A stretch of DNA of 32,052 nucleotides from Spirosomataceae bacterium. GTDB taxonomy: Bacteria > Bacteroidota > Bacteroidia > Cytophagales > Spirosomataceae. Within the stretch, counting starts at the first letter, position 1, and each line of letters begins with the position of its first letter. Below are positions 26,204 to 32,052 of the stretch, one piece after another. Where the stretch lies: assembly GCA_022702045.1 (NCBI GenBank), contig JAKONH010000134.1, forward strand, positions 1 through 32,052. Direction: 5' to 3'. The notes under the pieces were generated by a model. It was not told the DNA's origin and ran no database searches. It saw nothing but the letters and a program-made list of their open reading frames with translations. The translations under genes were made by a program, and so were the position numbers.

Positions 26204-29200
26204 CTACTTCTCCTCTCCTTCTGCCATAACGCCTTCGATGTCTTCACAGTGCCACATGCGGGTCCGGCGGAAGGTTGGGCGAACGGTTGGTGCGCCACTT
26301 GCTTTAGCCGCCAGATTCTTCTGAATCAGCCGGGCGCGTTCGGCCTGCATAGCCTCTCGCCTAGCGTCTTCGTCTTTCAGGCTGAAGTACACTGCCCCGT
26401 CGATGATCGTGTAGTCTGGCCTGGCATAGATCGACAGCGGATTAGCGTTCCAGACAACCAGATCAGCGTCTTTACCCACTTTTACGCTACCCATATGGCT
26501 GTCAAGGTGTAGCAGTTTGGCAGGGTTCAGCGTCACCATTTTCCAGGCATCCTCTTCGTTCACACCGCCATATTCGACGGCTTTGGCCGCTTCCTGATTC
26601 AGACGACGGGCCATTTCGGCATCGTCGGAATTGATCGATACCGTCACGCCCTGACTCTTCATCAGCGCTGCGTTGTACGGAATGGCGTCATGTACTTCCA
26701 TCTTGTATGCCCACCAGTCGGCAAACGATGAACCACCCGCGCCATGTTTTGCCATCTTGTCGGCCAGTTTATAGCCTTCCAGAATGTGCGTAAACGTATT
26801 GACTTTAAAGCCCAGCGAATCAGCCACTTTCATCAGCATGTTGATCTCCGACTGCACGTACGAGTGGCAGGTAATAAAGCGCTTCTTCGCCAAGATTTCG
26901 GCCAGTGCGTCTAGTTCGATGTCCCGACGGGGGGCGGTAGCTTTCGCTTTGTCCTTCGCGCTTAGCTTATTGTACGTGTCCCAGCCTTTAGCATATTCTT
27001 TGGCCCGCATGAAGTGGTCCATGTACACCTGCTCGACCCCCATCCGGGTTTGCGGGAAACGCACGCGGGCGGCATCGCCCCAGTTCGACTGCTTCACGTT
27101 TTCACCTAGCGCAAACTTGATAAAGCCGTCAGCTCCTTTGATGAGCATGGCGTCGGGCGCTTCACCCCATTTCAGCTTGACGATGGCCGACTGGCCACCG
27201 ATGGCGTTGGCCGAGCCGTGAAGCAGTTGCGAAGTCGTGACGCCCCCGGCCAGTTGCCGATAGATATTGACATCTTCCGAATTGACGACGTCGGCCATGC
27301 GTACCTCTGCTGTGCTCGACTGCGACCCTTCGTTGACCGACAATAAAGCGATGTGCGAGTGCTCGTCGATGATTCCGTTGGTCAGGTGCTTACCCGTACC
27401 GTCGATGATGCGGGCACCAGCGGGGGCGGTCAGTCCCTTACCGACCTGCGCGATTTTGCCGTTGGTGACCAGCACGTCAGCGTTTTGCAGGATACCGTCT
27501 TTTTCGTTCGTCCAGACCGTTGCGTTGCGAATCAGCATCGTTTCGGCTTGTGGCTTTTTAGCGTTACCCATGCCGACAAACGGATACACGACAGCCGTTG
27601 CACTGGCCGGTAGTGTAGTTGCTAGCTGCCCCCGCGCTGTCGTTCCTGACATACCCGCCGTAGCGGTACCGGAAGTACCCGTAGTCGAAGCCGGTGTGTC
27701 CGGCGCATCGCCTGTGCGGGTGGCCGTCCAGCTTACCGTCTTGCCATCCGGGGTTTCACCGTCGCCTTTGATTGTATTGCCGGTGCGGTAACCCGTCAGG
27801 CGGGTCGTGCCGGGCTTCTTCTTGTCCATCTGTACCTGAATGGTCACGAAATCGCCGTTGACAGCCACCTTGGGCGACAGCTTCGTCGTATCGGCCATCA
27901 GTTGAAACTCCGGCTTTTCGGCTGACTTCCCGTTGATCGTCAGTTTCATCGGTGGCTGACTGCCGACCGTCAGATTCCAGACACCACGTGGATCCTGCAC
28001 AACCTGTTGGCCGACGATGTACTGCTTGCCCCGAATCCAGTTTTCGTAGATCACATTGTCGGGCGAGAACAGGTTACCGGAGGTGATGATAAAGTTGGCA
28101 AGACTCCCTTTTTTCAGCGTACCGACAAGGTCGCCGGCGTTGATCAGCCGGGCTGGAACAGTCGTTAGTGCTGCCAGCGCCTGCTCTTCCGTCAGGCCGT
28201 TTTCGATGGCTTTGCGCAGGTTGGCCCAGAACTCGGTTTTGTTGCGCAGGCCAGCTGTGGTGATAGCAAATGGGATGTTGGCAGCCGCCAGTTTACCCGC
28301 GTTCATAGGTGCCATTTCCCAGTGTTTCAGCTCAGCCACCGACACGTTGTCGGCATCCCACGGGTCTTCCACATCGTAAGGCTGCGGGAAGTTGACCGGT
28401 ACGATCAATGTCGCGCCCGTCGCTTTGATTTCGTCGATACGCTGGTAGTCATCGCCACCACTACGAATGATGTATTGTTTGCTAAATTCGTCACCGATCT
28501 TGTCGGCCCGCAGTACGCCGAGTTTATCGGTCACGTCGAAGATGACGGGCAGATTCTGATTGCGATTCAGGGCGGCCAACGACAGGTTTTCCTGTTGATT
28601 GCTGCCCCCCCGCTTGTACCAGTCGGCGTCGTAGAGCGCCTGCCGGATCAGCGCTACTGCTCCCATCATCGAGTTCGGATAGGTCTGGTTCGACGTGCCG
28701 CGGTTGAACGAATAGTGCATGGTTGCGTTGGGCTTCAGCACCACCATGTTCTCCCGGTCATCGGCCAGCGTTACCAGCGTTCCCGTGCCCCGGATAATGC
28801 CGTCGTGCGGATGGGTTAGCGCGGCACCGTAGCCCAGCTTACGCAGTTCATCGGCTTTGGTCGAGCTGGCCGTAAAGAGCAGACTGGCATCGTTTTCGGG
28901 CTGTACGGCCTGATTCCAGTAGTATGCGCCCTTCTTGTTCGATTCGAGTTGTGGGTTACCACGACCACCGCCGGGCTGCCGCTTTACCTCGGGCATACCA
29001 TAGTCCGAATCAAGCTCGACCAGGGCCGGATAAATGCGTTTGCCTTTCAGATCGGTCGCGACGACACCGGTGGGCAATTTAACGTCGCTACCAATGGCTT
29101 CAATGCGTCCGTCGCGGACGAGCAGGGTCGCATTTTGCAGGGTTGTTTTCGGGTCGACGACGATGGTGGCATTGGTAAAGGCGTAGAGCCCCATCCGTTG

Positions 29201-29293
29201 ATCGTGCACCCCGTTCTGAGGGAAGGTTGTCTGGGCGAAGGCTCCCGAAGCGAACGCGATCGCAAACAGTCCCGAGAGGACATGTTTTCTCAT
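26204..29293 (-). CDS. large two-domain amidohydrolase-family protein (N-terminal domain degenerate, C-terminal domain with intact HxH)
   Basis: Second domain NGIIDEHSHIALL, FITCHSYVQSEI, FTHILEGYKLADK, VSINSDDAEMARR; signal peptide MRKHVLSGLFAIAFASGAFAQ. Confidence 0.9.
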   Translation of the reverse strand: MRKHVLSGLFAIAFASGAFAQTTFPQNGVHDQRMGLYAFTNATIVVDPKTTLQNATLLVRDGRIEAIGSDVKLPTGVVATDLKGKRIYPALVELDSDYGMPEVKRQPGGGRGNPQLESNKKGAYYWNQAVQPENDASLLFTASSTKADELRKLGYGAALTHPHDGIIRGTGTLVTLADDRENMVVLKPNATMHYSFNRGTSNQTYPNSMMGAVALIRQALYDADWYKRGGSNQQENLSLAALNRNQNLPVIFDVTDKLGVLRADKIGDEFSKQYIIRSGGDDYQRIDEIKATGATLIVPVNFPQPYDVEDPWDADNVSVAELKHWEMAPMNAGKLAAANIPFAITTAGLRNKTEFWANLRKAIENGLTEEQALAALTTVPARLINAGDLVGTLKKGSLANFIITSGNLFSPDNVIYENWIRGKQYIVGQQVVQDPRGVWNLTVGSQPPMKLTINGKSAEKPEFQLMADTTKLSPKVAVNGDFVTIQVQMDKKKPGTTRLTGYRTGNTIKGDGETPDGKTVSWTATRTGDAPDTPASTTGTSGTATAGMSGTTARGQLATTLPASATAVVYPFVGMGNAKKPQAETMLIRNATVWTNEKDGILQNADVLVTNGKIAQVGKGLTAPAGARIIDGTGKHLTNGIIDEHSHIALLSVNEGSQSSTAEVRMADVVNSEDVNIYRQLAGGVTTSQLLHGSANAIGGQSAIVKLKWGEAPDAMLIKGADGFIKFALGENVKQSNWGDAARVRFPQTRMGVEQVYMDHFMRAKEYAKGWDTYNKLSAKDKAKATAPRRDIELDALAEILAKKRFITCHSYVQSEINMLMKVADSLGFKVNTFTHILEGYKLADKMAKHGAGGSSFADWWAYKMEVHDAIPYNAALMKSQGVTVSINSDDAEMARRLNQEAAKAVEYGGVNEEDAWKMVTLNPAKLLHLDSHMGSVKVGKDADLVVWNANPLSIYARPDYTIIDGAVYFSLKDEDARREAMQAERARLIQKNLAAKASGAPTVRPTFRRTRMWHCEDIEGVMAEGEEK

Positions 29294-29438
29294 AGAATAC
29301 GGTTGATGATTGGGTTGTAACAGGCAAAAATAACGAAACACTGCCTGTCTGATCGCGCAACAACCAAATAAAATTTCGTATACTTAAGTAATCGGATTAC
29401 AGCAATTACTCAGCACTTCTGAATAGGGCAACACAGAA

Positions 29439-29476
29439 AAGGCCGCCGAACCAGTACATACCCGTTCAGCGGCCTT
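29439..29476. terminator. hairpin terminator-like structure
   Basis: aaggccgccgaac (29439-29451) / gttcagcggcctt (29464-29476), one mismatch. Confidence 0.5.
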
Positions 29477-29539
29477 CTCACTTCTCGTTAGCTTGCTATG
29501 CATTAAAGCAGAACCCGTTCAGCGTAGTTTACACTGGCG

Positions 29540-29623
29540 TTTTGTCATGCTGACGCAGGAAGCATAGCCGGTAATCAAAAAATATTCATTCCTGAAGAGG
29601 CTTCTTGGTCAGTATGACAAAAA
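29540..29623. repeat. palindromic element (family C) with TTTTGTCATRCTGAC termini
   Basis: ttttgtcatgctgacgcaggaagc vs inverted ggcttcttggtcagtatgacaaaa. Confidence 0.75.
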
Positions 29624-29695
29624 TGACCTAGACATATAGTTTCAGCGTGTGATGGTGTACTTTCGGGTCTAGAATGTCAGCCCAGTTTCCAGACC

Positions 29696-30061
29696 ATGAA
29701 GAAGTTATTAATCCTTTGTATTCTGCTTAATGCAGCTTGCCACTCAGGCGGTCCAATAAATAGACCAATCACAATTCTAAACCCAACGAGGGATACAACC
29801 ATCCGACTAACAAAAGCTAAAGGAAGCTTATCACCAAGAATCTACCTGTGCGCCATTGGCTCGTTGAATGATTCTTCATTTGTGACACTGAAAAATCCAC
29901 ATCAGCCAGAAAAACTATATTGGCAAACATGGGGGCTACCTAAAGGGAGACTTGATTCACTAAAACAGAGCTTCGATTACTATGATTACGACGTAGATGT
30001 GGTTTATTCCCACGGTAACGTAAGCCAGGGTACCTTACAGCTAGTAGTTAGTAGGTGGTAG
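29696..30061 (+). CDS. small putative lipoprotein of unknown function
   Basis: MKKLLILCILLNAACHSGG lipobox; 121 aa; lower-GC composition than neighbours. Confidence 0.65.
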   Translation: MKKLLILCILLNAACHSGGPINRPITILNPTRDTTIRLTKAKGSLSPRIYLCAIGSLNDSSFVTLKNPHQPEKLYWQTWGLPKGRLDSLKQSFDYYDYDVDVVYSHGNVSQGTLQLVVSRW

Positions 30062-30107
30062 CCTATGAAGTAGTAGTGGGACCATAATGGTTTTGCCTCC
30101 TCTTAGT

Positions 30108-30150
30108 ACACCCCTCCGTTCAGTGTTGAATGGAGGGGTGTTTATTTTAT
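30108..30150 (+). terminator. intrinsic terminator
   Basis: acacccctcc / ggaggggtgt 10-bp stem followed by ttattttat. Confidence 0.75.
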
Positions 30151-30190
30151 AGTCAAGCAGATTACGCAGCATGGTTCGCTGCCGGTCTGC

Positions 30191-30466
30191 TTATGACTCA
30201 GCAGTGGCTTCTTCTTTGGCGCTGAGCTTCATAATCAGGATAACCAGGCTCAACAGGCCGGTTACGCCATTGGCCAGCATAACCGGGTAATCGCGCCGGT
30301 CGTAGGCATAGAACAGCCATAATGCGCTACCGATCACGATCATCGTGTAAGTCGGTGTCGAGAGACTGCGGGTCGATTTTGTCTGAATGATTTTATACGC
30401 TTGTGGCACATACGCTCCGGTTGTAAAGACCGTCGCGACAAGGCCCAGTATATCAAGCCATTGCAT
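30191..30466 (-). CDS. SemiSWEET-type (PQ-loop) sugar transporter
   Basis: 91 aa, 3 TM helices: LGLVATVFTTGAYVPQAYKIIQTKSTRSLSTPTYTMIVIGSALWLFYAYDRRDYPVMLANGVTGLLSLVILIMKL. Confidence 0.9.
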   Translation of the reverse strand: MQWLDILGLVATVFTTGAYVPQAYKIIQTKSTRSLSTPTYTMIVIGSALWLFYAYDRRDYPVMLANGVTGLLSLVILIMKLSAKEEATAES

Positions 30467-30476
30467 AGGCAGGGGA

Positions 30477-31973
30477 TTAAGCCGCTTCAGTTGTCTGGAG
30501 AATACAGCGGGTTTGTTTCAACGAAAAGACAAGGCCATACCGGGCAATCTGCGATCGATACGAGCGGTATTGCGCCAGAAAAGCCGGATAGGCTCGCAGA
30601 TCAGCCGCAGCAAGGGGCGTGGTCGTTAGCAGACAAGTACTATCCTGATGACGGATATTAGCCCAGTCGGCACCGCTCAGGTGCGGCTCGACTACCGTAT
30701 ATTTTTTCCCCTTGTCGTCAATCCCGGCTTGCAGGTAGTGCCCGTAGGCAGCCAGGCCAAACGCCAGACAGGCCGTATCACGCCCATGCTGAAGGTGATC
30801 GAGTAGCGTAGGCATAATAAATACCGGCCACTTCGATGCGCCGTCGCCACACAGGCGGGCCAATTGATCGCCCACAGCTTCGTTCGAAAGCCGGCTCATC
30901 AGTTGATCGATATACTCGTCCAGGTCGATAACCTGCGCTTCGGCTGTTAGCGATTGGGCAGTCTGTTGAAGAAACCGGTATAGGTATGTTCGAAACAGAT
31001 CATCCTGCATAACCTCGTGTACCGTGCGGAACCCAGCCAGAAAAGCAGGGTACGCCAGCATACTGTGGGCCGCGTTCAGCAGCCGGAGTTTAACGGTTTC
31101 GTAGGGCGTCACGTCATCGACAAACAGTACGCCCGCCTGCTCCCAGGCTGGCCGGCCGGCCGCGAACTCATCTTCGATAATCCATTGTGTAAATTCCTCG
31201 CAATACACGGGCAGCGCATCGTCGATACCGCTTTGCGCGTTCAGCCGCTGCCGATCAGCGCCGTGGGTAGCAGGCGTAATGCGGTCGACCATCGAGTTCG
31301 GAAAGCTGACATGCTGTCCTATCCAGTCGGCCAGTTCCGCGTCGCGGGCCGTTGCAAAGGCCAGAAAAGCCGTGCGGGCGGCATCGCCATTGTGTTGCAG
31401 GTTGTCGCACGACAGAATCGTGACGGGTCCGCTGCCGCGTTGCTTCCGGCGGAACAGTGCTTCGATTACGTAGCCAAAGGCCGTTTTCGGTTCCGTCGGC
31501 TGATGCAGATCGTGTTGTACGTCGGGATCAGCCAGTTGAAACGAGCGGTTTGCATCGAGTTTGTAGCCGCCTTCGGTAATCGTCAGCGAAATGATTTTGA
31601 TCGCCGGATCGGCCAGCGCTTCCAGTGCGGCTTCGGTATTGTCCTGAGCCGCTATATAATCGACAATCGAGCCGATGACGGCCACGTTGGCATCGCCGTC
31701 GGCGCTGAATTCCGTCAAGGTATACAGGTTGTCCTGCTGGGCAAACTGAGCCGCCGTAGCGGGGACAGAGCCGGTTATACCGATGCCCCGGATACCCCAG
31801 TTTGCGTCAGGCAACTGATTTAATAGCTGATGCGTGTAGTAGGCTTCATGCGCCCGGTGAAAATTACCGACGCCGATGTGAGCGATGCCAGCGGTCAACG
31901 CACTAGGGTCATAAGCGGGCAGCTCGACCGTTGGTGAGTCGGCCGTCAGTGTATCCTGAATGGTTGTAAGCAT
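30477..31973 (-). CDS. mannitol dehydrogenase family protein (polyol/uronate oxidoreductase)
   Basis: IAHIGVGNFHRAHEAYYTHQLL N-terminus, FPNSMVDRITPATHG, VKLRLLNAAHSMLAYPAFLAGFRTVHEVMQD. Confidence 0.92.
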   Translation of the reverse strand: MLTTIQDTLTADSPTVELPAYDPSALTAGIAHIGVGNFHRAHEAYYTHQLLNQLPDANWGIRGIGITGSVPATAAQFAQQDNLYTLTEFSADGDANVAVIGSIVDYIAAQDNTEAALEALADPAIKIISLTITEGGYKLDANRSFQLADPDVQHDLHQPTEPKTAFGYVIEALFRRKQRGSGPVTILSCDNLQHNGDAARTAFLAFATARDAELADWIGQHVSFPNSMVDRITPATHGADRQRLNAQSGIDDALPVYCEEFTQWIIEDEFAAGRPAWEQAGVLFVDDVTPYETVKLRLLNAAHSMLAYPAFLAGFRTVHEVMQDDLFRTYLYRFLQQTAQSLTAEAQVIDLDEYIDQLMSRLSNEAVGDQLARLCGDGASKWPVFIMPTLLDHLQHGRDTACLAFGLAAYGHYLQAGIDDKGKKYTVVEPHLSGADWANIRHQDSTCLLTTTPLAAADLRAYPAFLAQYRSYRSQIARYGLVFSLKQTRCILQTTEAA

Positions 31974-32052
31974 ATCCGTATAGGTTGGTTATACAAAGCG
32001 CCTGTTGGCGATACTTAATAGTTGGTGAAGAAATTACTACCGAAGGGGGTTG

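Noticed and set aside
26204-29293. Frameshift or fusion artefact explaining the long two-domain amidohydrolase
   Set aside because: A single continuous frame with signal peptide and linker; two-domain architecture is plausible for the family.
31017-31823. 268-aa plus-strand ORF
   Set aside because: Fully antisense to the clear mannitol dehydrogenase gene; typical GC-rich shadow ORF.

Overview
The window is a chromosomal segment of a GC-rich Bacteroidota, probably Spirosoma-like Cytophagales (inferred from protein families and style, not proven). Most of it is ordinary housekeeping and transport coding. It includes: a TetR regulator; an RNase P RNA gene on the minus strand; DUF2278, DUF4403 and DUF2027/Smr proteins; an EamA transporter; a PIF1-like helicase with an HRDC-like tail; a long minus-strand heme-acquisition operon (small orphan protein - TonB receptor - HmuY - three small orphan proteins - HmuT - HmuU - HmuV - HmuS); a MarR/FAD-monooxygenase divergon; truA; a DUF6600 protein; a methyltransferase; CorA; Arr (rifampin ADP-ribosyltransferase); two amidohydrolase genes; a SemiSWEET transporter; and a mannitol dehydrogenase. 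Three observations stand out. (1) Several families of intergenic palindromic elements share sequence modules and lie against, or overlap, stop codons. One supplies the stop codons of two convergent genes. (2) Four divergent paralogous small proteins of unknown function are embedded in the heme operon, two of them with cysteine motifs. (3) The RNase P RNA carries a perfect 30-bp stem at the P12 position. I see no CRISPR array, tRNA, rRNA, transposase or prophage in the window.
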